NCBI GenBank assembly: GCA_947446335.1
Contig: CANFGA010000009.1
Location: 1 to 19,486 of the forward strand
From: Oxalobacteraceae bacterium
GTDB taxonomy: Bacteria > Pseudomonadota > Gammaproteobacteria > Burkholderiales > Burkholderiaceae_D
Reading direction: 5' to 3'
Length of the DNA: 19,486 bases
Shown here: piece by piece, positions 1 through 7,281 of the stretch
How positions within the stretch are numbered: position 1 is the stretch's first letter
Layout: every line of letters starts with the position of its first letter
The notes under the pieces: model-generated
The model's input: the letters and a program-made list of their open reading frames with translations, nothing else
What the model was told of the DNA's origin: nothing
The model's database searches: none
Program-made: the position numbers and the translations under genes

Positions 1-274
1 CATCCTTGGTGATCGTGATCAGCACATCATTGCTGCCGGCAATCAGGCGCGCGATATCGCCCTCGAAAAAAATCGGCGCGGCGTAACCGCCATTCGCATC
101 ACCGAACAGCGCCGGATGATCGGCGTCATGGTCCAGCCAGACATAAGGCGTCACGCCATGTTCCAGCATCCGCGCCAGAGTCCATGGAGCGCCGGTTTGC
201 TGCGCCAGCCAGTGGCAAGCCTGGGCCGTCGTGGCACGGAAAGGGAGTTCAGTGGGGAGTTCGGTAATCGTCAT
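1..274 (-). CDS. Unrecognised protein, N-terminal part only (runs off the left edge)
   Basis: An open frame begins at an ATG (272-274, minus strand) and continues without a stop for 91 codons to the window edge, so only the N-terminus is present. The protein starts MTITELPTELPFRATTAQAC and continues with a segment rich in Trp, His and acidic residues (PYVWLDHDADHPALFG) and then IFFEGDIARL. No signal peptide or membrane segment is visible. I do not recognise the family. Codon use (G/C-rich third positions) resembles that of the neighbours, which supports real coding. The Shine-Dalgarno is weak (AAAGAC just upstream). It diverges from the small ORF at 585 across about 310 bp. Single accessory or phage-like genes of this sort occur in Oxalobacteraceae, but that is only an impression. 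Confidence 0.6.
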   Translation of the reverse strand, partial: MTITELPTELPFRATTAQACHWLAQQTGAPWTLARMLEHGVTPYVWLDHDADHPALFGDANGGYAAPIFFEGDIARLIAGSNDVLITITKD

Positions 275-584
275 TTGTCTTTCAGATCAATATGGAAGGG
301 AGCGCAAGGTTGTGGATCCAGATGGTACACTTTTCGGGCAACAGCGCAGCACAATCGAGACCAGGATAGCCTCGCCGCTGCTGAAAGGCTTGGCACTGCC
401 CAATGCCGCCGGGCGAGCTGAGCGGGGCCTTGCGTTTTCGCTGATTTTCCCAACCGGCCGAGTCCGGCAACAGGGCGCTGTGGTACACTGCGGGCCGCTT
501 GAGCCTGCCGGCTCCGCCCCGACGATAACAGAAACAGCAGCCAGGGGCGCGCTGAACGCCGCGCGAGCCGCACAAAGGATCACG
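275..584. other. Gene-free stretch between two divergent ORFs
   Basis: I see no convincing gene in this roughly 310-bp interval. Open frames exist on both strands, but they have no good ribosome binding site and no recognisable protein. It must carry the start signals for the two divergent genes. A 9-mer, TGGTACACT, occurs at 323-331 and again at 481-489 on the plus strand. Its TACACT part could act as a -10 box, but I find no matching -35 at the right distance, so promoters are not assigned. Confidence 0.4.
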
Positions 585-809
585 ATGAGAGATAAAAAAG
601 ACCAGGCCACGCTCGACCTGCCCGGCTTTGGCCCCGCCGTGGCGCCGACGCAGGAACCCAAGCGCGCGCCAGCGGGCCGCATCAAGAAAGCTGCGCTCAA
701 GCAAGTCCAGCTTGAATTGCTGGATCCGACCGACAGTTCCGGCCTGCCCGTCTGGCAGCGCGACGACAATCTCGATTTGACCGGTTTGCCGAAATGGGCA
801 CCGGCCTGA
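585..809 (+). CDS. Small hypothetical protein (74 aa) with GLPxW repeats
   Basis: The start at 585 is chosen because AAAGGA (574-579) sits five bases upstream of the ATG. A longer reading frame runs back to 231, but its extra N-terminus looks like intergenic sequence. The protein begins MRDKKDQATLDLPGFGPAVA, has a basic middle segment (residues about 24-37, GRIKKAALKQ) and ends with two similar short stretches, SGLPVW and TGLPKW, close to the C-terminus. There is no signal peptide or membrane segment, so it is probably cytoplasmic. I do not recognise a family. dbpA follows 162 bp downstream on the same strand. A weak GGCC/GGCC hairpin followed by a T-run (about 805-828) could be a poor terminator between them. 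Confidence 0.6.
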   Translation: MRDKKDQATLDLPGFGPAVAPTQEPKRAPAGRIKKAALKQVQLELLDPTDSSGLPVWQRDDNLDLTGLPKWAPA

Positions 810-971
810 ATTGCGGCCAACGTTTTTTCTCAATTTTCCATGACCAGGCGTCCTTTTCATGGCGCCTTGCACCCGGTCCCGGGCGCGCTGCGCTCTGTTA
901 GACTGTGACCACCATGTTCATCTCTCTTGATGTCCACCCCCTTTTTTCCTTCCTTACGCTGGCCCTGCCCT

Positions 972-2396
972 ATGAACCCGAACTCCTTCTCCAGCCTGCC
1001 GCTGTCGCCCGCCATGCTGGCCAATCTCGACTCGCTCGGCTACCTTGACATGACCACGATCCAGGCCCAGAGCTTGCCGCTGGTGCTGGCCGGGCGCGAT
1101 CTGATCGCGCAAGCGAAGACCGGCAGCGGCAAGACGGCTGCGTTTGGCATCGGCATCTTGCACAAACTCAATCCGACCTGGTTCGCAGTCCAGGCGCTGG
1201 TGCTGTGCCCGACGCGCGAACTGGCCGACCAGGTCGCCAATGAATTGCGGCGCCTCGCGCGCAGCGCCGGCAACATCAAGATCTTGACGCTGACCGGTGG
1301 CGTGGCGATGCGCCCGCAGATCGCCTCGCTCGAGCACGGCGCCCACATCGTCGTCGCCACCCCGGGCCGCTTGCGCGACCATCTGGGGCGCGACACGATC
1401 AAGCTGGGCCATGTACAAACGCTGGTCCTCGACGAAGCCGACCGGATGACCGACATGGGCTTTTACGACGAGATCGCCGGCATCGTCAGCGCCTGCCCCG
1501 AGCGACGCCAGACGCTGCTGTTCTCGGCCACCTATCCTGACGACATCCGGCGCGCCACCGCCTCGTTCCTGAAAGACCCGGCCGAAGTCACCGTCGAAGC
1601 CCAGCACGACAATAGCCAGATCGAGCAGCGTTTCTATGAAGTCGGCTTCGACAACCGCAACGCCGCCGTCGCACGCCTGTTGAGCGCGTTCAAGCCGGTC
1701 TCGACTCTCGCTTTTTGCAATACCAAGATCCATTGCCGCGAACTGGCGGCCGAACTGCGCGAGCAGGGTTTTTCGGCGCTGGCGTTGTACGGCGAACTCG
1801 AGCAGCGCGAACGCGATGAAATCCTGGTGCTGTTCGCCAACCGCAGCTGTTCGGTGCTGGTGGCAACCGATGTCGCCGCGCGCGGCCTGGACATACAGAG
1901 CCTGGACGCGGTGATCAACGTCGATGTCTCCAAGGATACCGAAGTGCACATCCACCGCATCGGGCGCACCGGGCGCGGCCATGAAAAAGGCCTGGCGCTA
2001 TCGCTGTGCGCACCGAATGAAAAGAAATGGGTCAAGCTGATCGAGCAATACCAGAATGGACCGGTAGAGTGGCACAAGCTCGACGAGTTGCCAGCAACCG
2101 ACGCCACAGCAGATCAAGCCACAGCCCAGGCGGCACCGATGGTGACACTTTGCATCATGGGCGGCAAGAAGGACAAGCTGCGCCCTGGCGACTTGCTCGG
2201 CGCGCTCACCGGCGATGCCGGGCTGACCAAGGAACAGGTCGGCAAGATCAACGTGTTTGAATTCATGACCTACGTGGCGCTGGAGCGCAAGGCGGCCCAA
2301 GGCGCTTATGCGCGCCTGAGCCAGGGCAATCCTCTGGGCAAGGATTTCGGCAACATCAAGGGCCGCAGCTTCAAGATGCGCTTCATCGAGGCTTGA
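972..2396 (+). CDS. dbpA: ATP-dependent RNA helicase DbpA
   Basis: This is a DEAD-box RNA helicase of 474 aa. The helicase core is complete: AKTGSGKT (48-55, motif I), PTREL (80-84), TPGR (130-133), DEAD (154-157), SAT (185-187), then ARGLDI and HRIGRTGR in the second RecA domain. The last 80 or so residues (MVTLCIMGGKKDKLRPGDLLGALTG and on) match the DbpA RNA-binding domain, which in this family recognises hairpin 92 of 23S rRNA and stimulates ATPase activity during 50S assembly. That domain separates it from RhlE, SrmB or CsdA. The start at 972 (MNPNSFSSLP) aligns with the usual N-terminus. In-frame TTG 927 and ATG 930 would add 15 or 14 non-conserved residues, and none of the three has a strong Shine-Dalgarno. 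It ends just before a bidirectional terminator shared with efp. Confidence 0.95.
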   Translation: MNPNSFSSLPLSPAMLANLDSLGYLDMTTIQAQSLPLVLAGRDLIAQAKTGSGKTAAFGIGILHKLNPTWFAVQALVLCPTRELADQVANELRRLARSAGNIKILTLTGGVAMRPQIASLEHGAHIVVATPGRLRDHLGRDTIKLGHVQTLVLDEADRMTDMGFYDEIAGIVSACPERRQTLLFSATYPDDIRRATASFLKDPAEVTVEAQHDNSQIEQRFYEVGFDNRNAAVARLLSAFKPVSTLAFCNTKIHCRELAAELREQGFSALALYGELEQRERDEILVLFANRSCSVLVATDVAARGLDIQSLDAVINVDVSKDTEVHIHRIGRTGRGHEKGLALSLCAPNEKKWVKLIEQYQNGPVEWHKLDELPATDATADQATAQAAPMVTLCIMGGKKDKLRPGDLLGALTGDAGLTKEQVGKINVFEFMTYVALERKAAQGAYARLSQGNPLGKDFGNIKGRSFKMRFIEA

Positions 2397-2411
2397 TCCT
2401 GTTGCAGGGAT

Positions 2412-2444
2412 AAAAAAATGCTGCCCGCGGGCAGCATTTTTTTT
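2412..2444. terminator. Bidirectional rho-independent terminator between dbpA and efp
   Basis: A perfect 20-base palindrome (2418-2437, ATGCTGCCCG and its complement) is flanked by seven A on the left and eight T on the right. The transcript of either strand forms a GC-rich hairpin followed by a U-run. It sits 15 bp after the dbpA stop and 13 bp after the efp stop on the opposite strand, so it can serve both convergent genes. Confidence 0.9.
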
Positions 2445-2456
2445 GGTACTGGTGAT

Positions 2457-3032
2457 TTAGTTGCGGATCACGCGCTTGTACTCGTTGGTGCGGGTGTCGA
2501 TCTCGATCGAGTCGTCCTGGCTCACGAACAGCGGCACCTGGACGGTGTGGCGATTGGCCTCGATCGCGTTTTCGATCTTGGCGCTCTTGAGCACGTTACC
2601 CGACGTATTGCCCTTCACTGCCGGCTCCGAGTAAAAAATCTGGCGCGTAATGGTGGTTGGCAACTCAACCGAAATGGCCTTGCCGTCGTAAAACACGGCT
2701 TCGCATTCCATGCCATCCTTCAGGTAATACAATGCTTCGCCCATGTTCTCTTCTTCGATTTCGAACTGGTTGTATTCATCATCCATGAACACGAACAATG
2801 GATCGGCGAAATACGAATACGTGACCGGCTTCTTGTCGAGTACGACAACGTCGAACTTGTCGTCGCCGCGGAAGACGTTTTCCAGAGGGCTGCCGGTCAA
2901 CAGGCTTTTCATCTTCCATTTGTAGGTGAAGCCGGTACGGCTCGAACCGTTGATGTCGGACCGCAATACGATCATGGGCTTGCTGTCAATCATGATGATA
3001 TTGCCAACGCGAACTTCTTTTGCAGGTTTCAT
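2457..3032 (-). CDS. efp: Translation elongation factor P (arginine-32, EarP-modified type)
   Basis: EF-P (191 aa) binds between the ribosomal P and E sites and relieves stalling at polyproline. The length and three-domain layout are normal for the family. The acceptor residue at the tip of domain I is arginine: counting from MKPAKEVRVG, the loop SSRTG places Arg at residue 32. This is the diagnostic of the branch rhamnosylated by EarP, in contrast to the Lys34/EpmA type of Escherichia coli. The earP gene lies immediately upstream on the same strand, 127 bp away. That gap is AT-rich and holds -10-like boxes (TACAAT at 3138-3143, TATAAC at 3120-3125) but no good -35, so whether efp has its own promoter is unclear. 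The Shine-Dalgarno is weak. Confidence 0.97.
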   Translation of the reverse strand: MKPAKEVRVGNIIMIDSKPMIVLRSDINGSSRTGFTYKWKMKSLLTGSPLENVFRGDDKFDVVVLDKKPVTYSYFADPLFVFMDDEYNQFEIEEENMGEALYYLKDGMECEAVFYDGKAISVELPTTITRQIFYSEPAVKGNTSGNVLKSAKIENAIEANRHTVQVPLFVSQDDSIEIDTRTNEYKRVIRN

Positions 3033-3159
3033 AGTAGTCGTAAATAGTGGGTTGCATGAAAATCACCGCCGCTTGCTGGCCCGAAGCACAGCACGCGCAC
3101 ATCTGATCGAAAAAAATACGTTATAAATTAACCGGGAATTGTACCTGCTTTTTCGTGCT

Positions 3160-4350
3160 TTACTGACGCAGCGAGCAGGAAAATTTCACCAGATTGCTGG
3201 CCAGATCGCCATTTTCCAGCATTTTTCGTTGCCAATTTGCCGACCCGGCAACCATGTTCGGGATGTCAAAGGCAAATTGCACCCATGCGGCATCCCAGTC
3301 GATGGGCGCAGCAGCATCGCCGACGATGGCTTCATTCCAGAGCAGCGAGAACCTGGCCGCGCTGTCGATATCGAGCACATGACGCTGCAAGAAAGCGCGC
3401 AACTTTACATGATGCAAATTTTCATCCTGCGCATAGATATGCCAGACGAATGGCTTGCCGGCCCACTGCGCGCGCACGAATGAATCTTCTCCACGCACGA
3501 AATTGACGTCGCAAGCCCACAACAGCCGGTCATAGTCTTGCTGGGAGACAAACGGCAACACGCGCACGGTCAGCGCGCCGCAAGTCCTGGCCGCGCCGGC
3601 TATCGCATCTGCGCCAAGAAAGGCCGCAATCGCCGCGCTGGCCACGCCCTCTGGCACCAGACAAGTGATCGCCGCAGCGCCGCCCTGCCACGCCTGCAAC
3701 AAGGGCGCCACCGGCGCTTGCGGATAACAGAACAGCGACACTTTCAGCGCGACCAGTTCCGCTGCGGTGACGCCCAATTGCGCCATGAAAGCCGCTGCCG
3801 CTGCCGGATCGGATTGAAACTGGCTGCGTTGCTGCTCCAATGACGCTTCATGCAGCAAGCCACCGGTTTTATCGGTAAAGCCGGGAAAGAAAAAATGCTT
3901 GGTCAACGGCAGGCGCGGATGCGGCGATGGCAAGCGATGGCAACCTTCGACCCACTCCTCGGCGCTCAAGCCTTCCAGATTGAGCCAGACCGGGCGCGGC
4001 GTGCACTGCGCCATCGCGCCGATATAGCCAGGCGGAATATCGCAGCCGAAAAATTCGATGACGATGTCGGCCACCTCGGCCGTCGAAAAAACGGCGGCCT
4101 GATCGCGCCAATGGCGCACCGTCACCCCGAGCAACTGCTGCAGGTCGATATCGAGCGCCAGCGCCGGACAAATGCGCTGAAAACTGGGCAAATCATCGAC
4201 CCACAAGGTGACGGCGATACCATGCTCTTGTTGCAACTGCCGCGCCAGGCGCCAGCAGATGCCGATGTCGCCATAGTTGTCGATGACTTTGCAAAACAGG
4301 GCCAGCGTCGGCGCTTCATCAAGAATCGTGATTTTATCGGGCAACATCAT
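3160..4350 (-). CDS. earP: EF-P arginine rhamnosyltransferase EarP
   Basis: This 396-aa protein belongs to the EarP family (formerly DUF2331), a GT-B inverting glycosyltransferase that uses dTDP-L-rhamnose to modify Arg32 of EF-P. The N-terminal signature CKVIDNYGDIGICWRLARQL carries the two conserved aspartates (D24 and D28 here). The nucleotide-sugar binding motif RGEDSFVRAQ (286-295) contains the catalytic-site glutamate (E288), followed by WAGKPFVWHIY. Length is close to the usual 370-400. Two adjacent ATG codons (4350 and 4347) are possible starts; neither has a clear Shine-Dalgarno. It lies directly upstream of efp in the same orientation, the common earP-efp arrangement in Beta- and Gammaproteobacteria, so enzyme and substrate are encoded together. 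Confidence 0.95.
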   Translation of the reverse strand: MMLPDKITILDEAPTLALFCKVIDNYGDIGICWRLARQLQQEHGIAVTLWVDDLPSFQRICPALALDIDLQQLLGVTVRHWRDQAAVFSTAEVADIVIEFFGCDIPPGYIGAMAQCTPRPVWLNLEGLSAEEWVEGCHRLPSPHPRLPLTKHFFFPGFTDKTGGLLHEASLEQQRSQFQSDPAAAAAFMAQLGVTAAELVALKVSLFCYPQAPVAPLLQAWQGGAAAITCLVPEGVASAAIAAFLGADAIAGAARTCGALTVRVLPFVSQQDYDRLLWACDVNFVRGEDSFVRAQWAGKPFVWHIYAQDENLHHVKLRAFLQRHVLDIDSAARFSLLWNEAIVGDAAAPIDWDAAWVQFAFDIPNMVAGSANWQRKMLENGDLASNLVKFSCSLRQ

Positions 4351-4403
4351 GCATGTTTTTTAGAAAAGGAATGATCAAAACCATATCTGATAACGATGGA
4401 CAC

Positions 4404-4432
4404 AAAAAAGCCGCTTCTCGGCGGCTTTTTTT
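4404..4432. terminator. Terminator at the end of the tRNA array
   Basis: GCCGC (4410-4414) and GCGGC (4421-4425) form a hairpin with a six-base loop. It is flanked by six A on the left and seven T on the right, so it works in both orientations. On the minus strand it lies six bases after the CCA end of the last tRNA-Glu and would end the tRNA transcript before earP. Confidence 0.85.
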
Positions 4433-4437
4433 CATGC

Positions 4438-4513
4438 TGGCGTCCCCAAGGGGATTCGAACCCCTGTACTCACCGTGAAAGGGTGATGTCCTAGGCCTCT
4501 AGACGATGGGGAC
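4438..4513 (-). tRNA. tRNA-Glu (anticodon TTC), copy 1
   Basis: 76 nt including an encoded CCA. The acceptor stem is GTCCCCA/TGGGGAC, the anticodon loop CTTTCAC gives TTC, and the T-arm is GGGG-TTCGAAT-CCCC. It appears identical to the copies at 4588-4663 and 5052-5127. It is the last gene of the array in transcription order and is followed directly by a rho-independent terminator. Confidence 0.97.
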
Positions 4514-4587
4514 AGAAATCTGTCCTGAATGCCGATTGCGCATCCTGACCTATACTGCTCGATGCTACCTGTTGCTGCCTGAAACCT

Positions 4588-4663
4588 TGGCGTCCCCAAG
4601 GGGATTCGAACCCCTGTACTCACCGTGAAAGGGTGATGTCCTAGGCCTCTAGACGATGGGGAC
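4588..4663 (-). tRNA. tRNA-Glu (anticodon TTC), copy 2
   Basis: 76 nt with encoded CCA, same sequence as the other two tRNA-Glu genes. It is the first gene of the second transcription unit of the array, with a probable promoter about 70 bp upstream (4734-4763). A 74-bp spacer separates it from copy 1. Confidence 0.97.
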
Positions 4664-4733
4664 CTGTGCTGACAACATCTCAGCGGACTACCTTGTTGAG
4701 AACAAGCTGCTACTCTCAAAAAAGCGTGCGCGA

Positions 4734-4763
4734 ATCTTAACACGAAGCACGAACAAAAATCAA
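4734..4763 (-). promoter_or_regulatory. Probable promoter of the tRNA-Glu pair, with GC-rich discriminator
   Basis: Read on the minus strand, TTGATT (4758-4763) is followed after 18 bp by TAAGAT (4734-4739). The bases after the -10 are TCGCGCAC, a GC-rich discriminator of the kind known from stringently controlled stable-RNA promoters. The start point would fall near 4727, giving a leader of about 60 nt. That leader contains a perfect small hairpin, CTTGTT-gag-AACAAG (4692-4706). Confidence 0.6.
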
Positions 4764-4826
4764 CAAAATACGCGCTTCGCACTGCTTTTCAACCGGGGCC
4801 TGTCAGTTTTTTGACAAACAGACCAG

Positions 4827-4858
4827 ACTGAAACAATAAAGGCCGCTTTCGGCGGCCT
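4827..4858 (-). terminator. Probable terminator after the Ala-Glu-Ala tRNA unit
   Basis: AGGCCGC (4840-4846) and GCGGCCT (4852-4858) form a perfect 7-bp stem with a five-base loop. On the minus strand it is followed by TTTATTGTTT, a moderate T-rich tail. It lies 43 bp past the end of the tRNA-Ala at 4902 and ahead of the promoter for the tRNA-Glu pair. Its stem and loop resemble the terminator at 4404-4432. Confidence 0.65.
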
Positions 4859-4888
4859 CATCGATCTTCTTGCCCTGCACCCTGCTTT

Positions 4889-4989
<101 letters not shown>

Positions 4990-5051
4990 CCGCACTGGGC
5001 GGAACCATCGTTACTGCCTTGCCGCATTCAACATCGCGACCCTTCAAAACC

Positions 5052-5127
5052 TGGCGTCCCCAAGGGGATTCGAACCCCTGTACTCACCGTGAAAGGGTGA
5101 TGTCCTAGGCCTCTAGACGATGGGGAC
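5052..5127 (-). tRNA. tRNA-Glu (anticodon TTC), copy 3
   Basis: 76 nt with encoded CCA, same sequence as the copies at 4438 and 4588. It lies between the two tRNA-Ala genes, with spacers of 74 bp downstream and 47 bp upstream. Unlike the tRNA-Ala genes, its flanks do not form an inverted repeat. Confidence 0.97.
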
Positions 5128-5158
5128 CTGAACTGCTTTGCTGCTTTTTACTGCTGAC

Positions 5159-5266
<108 letters not shown>

Positions 5267-5267
5267 A

Positions 5268-5295
5268 ATTATAGCAAAGATCGCGCACTATGCAA
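5268..5295 (-). promoter_or_regulatory. Probable promoter of the Ala-Glu-Ala tRNA unit
   Basis: On the minus strand, TTGCAT (5290-5295) is followed after 16 bp by a perfect TATAAT (5268-5273) preceded by TGC, an extended -10. The start would be near 5261, about 11 bases before the tRNA-Ala. The promoter begins only 17 bp after the gltX stop and I see no terminator between them, so the tRNAs may also receive read-through from gltX. Confidence 0.7.
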
Positions 5296-5312
5296 ATGCT
5301 CTTTTACAACTC

Positions 5313-6740
5313 CTACAGATATTTCGCCAGACGCACCACAACGGTGTCGCGTCCGAACACTTCCAGCACCGCATCGATGGCCGGCGTTTGCAATTGGCCG
5401 GTGATGACCAGGCGCAGCGGCATCGCCAGTTGCGGCATCTTCAAACCATGCTCGGTCAGCACTTGCTTGATCGTCGCCGACAAGGCCGCCTTGTTCCATT
5501 CGACATCCCGGCACAGCTCGGCAAAGCGGGCCAGCGCCGGCTTGACGGCATCGTTCAAGTGCTGCGTCAGCAACGCGGCATCGGGCTGCGGCGTGCGGTA
5601 AAACAGCATTGCCGCTTGCGCCAGTTCGTTGACGGTATTGGCGCGCTCCTTGAGCATGCCCAGCACCAGCGCCAAGTCGGGCGCGCCGTCGAAGCTGGCG
5701 CCATCAAGAACCATCAAAGGCCGCGCCAGATTGGCCAGGCGCTCGTTGTCGGCTTGCTTGATGTAGTGATTGTTCAGCCAGGCCAGTTTTTCGTGGTTGA
5801 ACTGCGCGGCCGAGTTCGACAAATGGTCGAGATTGAACCAGGCGCAGAATTGCTCCATCGAAAATACTTCATCGTCGCCGTGGCTCCAGCCCAGGCGCGC
5901 CAGGTAATTGAGCATCGCCTCGGGCAGATAACCCTGGGCCGGATAATCCATCACGCTCACGGCACCATGGCGCTTGGACAGCTTCTCGCCGTCGGCGCCC
6001 AGGATCATCGGCAAATGGCCATACAACGGCAATGGCGCGCCGATTGCGCGCAAGATGTTGATCTGGCGCGGCGTATTGTTGACGTGGTCATCGCCGCGCA
6101 GCACATGGGTGATTTCCATATCCCAATCGTCGACGGCGACGCAGAAATTGTAGGTTGGCGTGCCGTCAGGGCGCGCAATGACCAGATCGTCGAGTTCGCG
6201 GTTCGAGATCGTGATGACGCCCTTGACCACATCTTCCCAACTGACGTCGCCATCCAAGTGATTCCTGAAGCGCAGCACCGGCTTGCGATCAGCAGGCACC
6301 TCGGGCAGCGTCTTGCCCGGCTCAGGGCGCCAAGTGCCGTCGTAGCGCGGCTTTTCGCCGCTTGCGCGCATGCGCTCGCGCATCGCTTCAACTTCCTGCG
6401 GCGATGAATAGCACTGATAGGCACTGCCATCGGCGAGCATCTTGGCCAGCACTTCACCGTAACGCTCCATGCGCTTCATTTGATAGAAAGGGCCTTCGTC
6501 GTGAGCCAGGCCCAGCCATTGCATGCCATCGATGATCGCCTGCACCGCTTCGGGCGTCGAACGCTCCAGATCGGTGTCTTCGATGCGCAAGATGAAAGTG
6601 CCGCCGAAATGACGGGCAAAGGCCCATGAATACAATGCAGTGCGGGCGCCGCCGAGGTGCAGATAGCCGGTCGGGCTGGGAGCGAAGCGGGTACGCACGG
6701 GTTTGGTGATGGTTGCAGGTGTGGCGGAGGAAATGGACAT
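5313..6740 (-). CDS. gltX: Glutamyl-tRNA synthetase
   Basis: A class I aminoacyl-tRNA synthetase of 475 aa that charges tRNA-Glu. The HIGH-type motif is PSPTGYLHLGG (HLGG at 28-31) and the second signature is EKLSKRHG (KLSKR near 253-257). The Rossmann core, connective domain and C-terminal helical anticodon-binding region are all present at normal length. The region that holds a zinc site in E. coli GluRS has a single cysteine here (around residue 110), so this is a zinc-free type, as in many bacteria. ATG 6740 is preferred (MSISSATPAT). A TTG at 6752 would add four residues, and neither has a clear Shine-Dalgarno. TAAAAT about 30 bp upstream may be a -10. It is followed by a tRNA array with three tRNA-Glu genes, its own substrate. 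Confidence 0.97.
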   Translation of the reverse strand: MSISSATPATITKPVRTRFAPSPTGYLHLGGARTALYSWAFARHFGGTFILRIEDTDLERSTPEAVQAIIDGMQWLGLAHDEGPFYQMKRMERYGEVLAKMLADGSAYQCYSSPQEVEAMRERMRASGEKPRYDGTWRPEPGKTLPEVPADRKPVLRFRNHLDGDVSWEDVVKGVITISNRELDDLVIARPDGTPTYNFCVAVDDWDMEITHVLRGDDHVNNTPRQINILRAIGAPLPLYGHLPMILGADGEKLSKRHGAVSVMDYPAQGYLPEAMLNYLARLGWSHGDDEVFSMEQFCAWFNLDHLSNSAAQFNHEKLAWLNNHYIKQADNERLANLARPLMVLDGASFDGAPDLALVLGMLKERANTVNELAQAAMLFYRTPQPDAALLTQHLNDAVKPALARFAELCRDVEWNKAALSATIKQVLTEHGLKMPQLAMPLRLVITGQLQTPAIDAVLEVFGRDTVVVRLAKYL

Positions 6741-6814
6741 GGGGGGCAACAAGGCTGTGTTGAAACAGCTATTTTACCCCTTGTTACGCCCGCCTGGCCC
6801 GCGCTTGACGGAGC

Positions 6815-7234
6815 TTACTTGACCGTGACGCTGATGCTCTGGCTGAACTGCGATCCGTACGAGCGATGCAAGCCGTCGGCAAATTGCATCGTCAACTGGT
6901 AGGTACCCGGGGCCAGTTTGAGTTCGGTTTCGGTCTGTCCCTTGCCGAAATGCAAGTGAGTCTCGTCGGCCGGAATTGCCTCGCCCGCCTTGATGCTGCC
7001 GTGATTGATGAACAGATGGTGATGGCCGGTATTGGGATCCATGTTGCCGGCTGGCTTGATTTCCATCCCGGAAACCGCGAACTGGACCTTGAACGGACTG
7101 CTGACGGTCGCGCCATCCTTGGGTTCGACGAACGAGACCGATTGCGCATAAGCAGCTGTGGCCAGGCAACCCGAGATGGCGAGCGCTGCGCCGAGGCGAC
7201 GCGCGATGGTGGTAAAGGTGGTTGATGCATGCAT
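6815..7234 (-). CDS. DUF4399 domain protein, probably periplasmic
   Basis: 139 aa. The start at 7234 (MHASTTFTTIARRLG) has a good Shine-Dalgarno, AGGGAG, six bases upstream. Residues about 12-31 form a signal peptide: an arginine pair, a hydrophobic core (LGAALAISGCLATAAYA), then a likely cleavage before QSVSF. The mature part is a single small domain resembling DUF4399 (VEPKDGATVSSPFKVQFAVSG at its start), presumably beta-sandwich. It has a histidine-rich stretch, NTGHHHLFINH, followed by ETHLHFGKG. Clustered His suggests metal binding, but this is inference; the family has no established function that I know of. It lies 47 bp downstream of mrp and 74 bp upstream of gltX on the same strand, so it may be cotranscribed with mrp. 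Confidence 0.85.
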   Translation of the reverse strand: MHASTTFTTIARRLGAALAISGCLATAAYAQSVSFVEPKDGATVSSPFKVQFAVSGMEIKPAGNMDPNTGHHHLFINHGSIKAGEAIPADETHLHFGKGQTETELKLAPGTYQLTMQFADGLHRSYGSQFSQSISVTVK

Positions 7235-7281
7235 GGTGTGCTCCCTGAAGTGCGGTGGATGGTTCTGCTTCTGTCGTTTTT

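Noticed and set aside
231..584. Longer N-terminus for the small ORF ending at 809
   Set aside because: The extra region lacks a ribosome binding site at its start, and the AAAGGA before 585 clearly marks an internal start.
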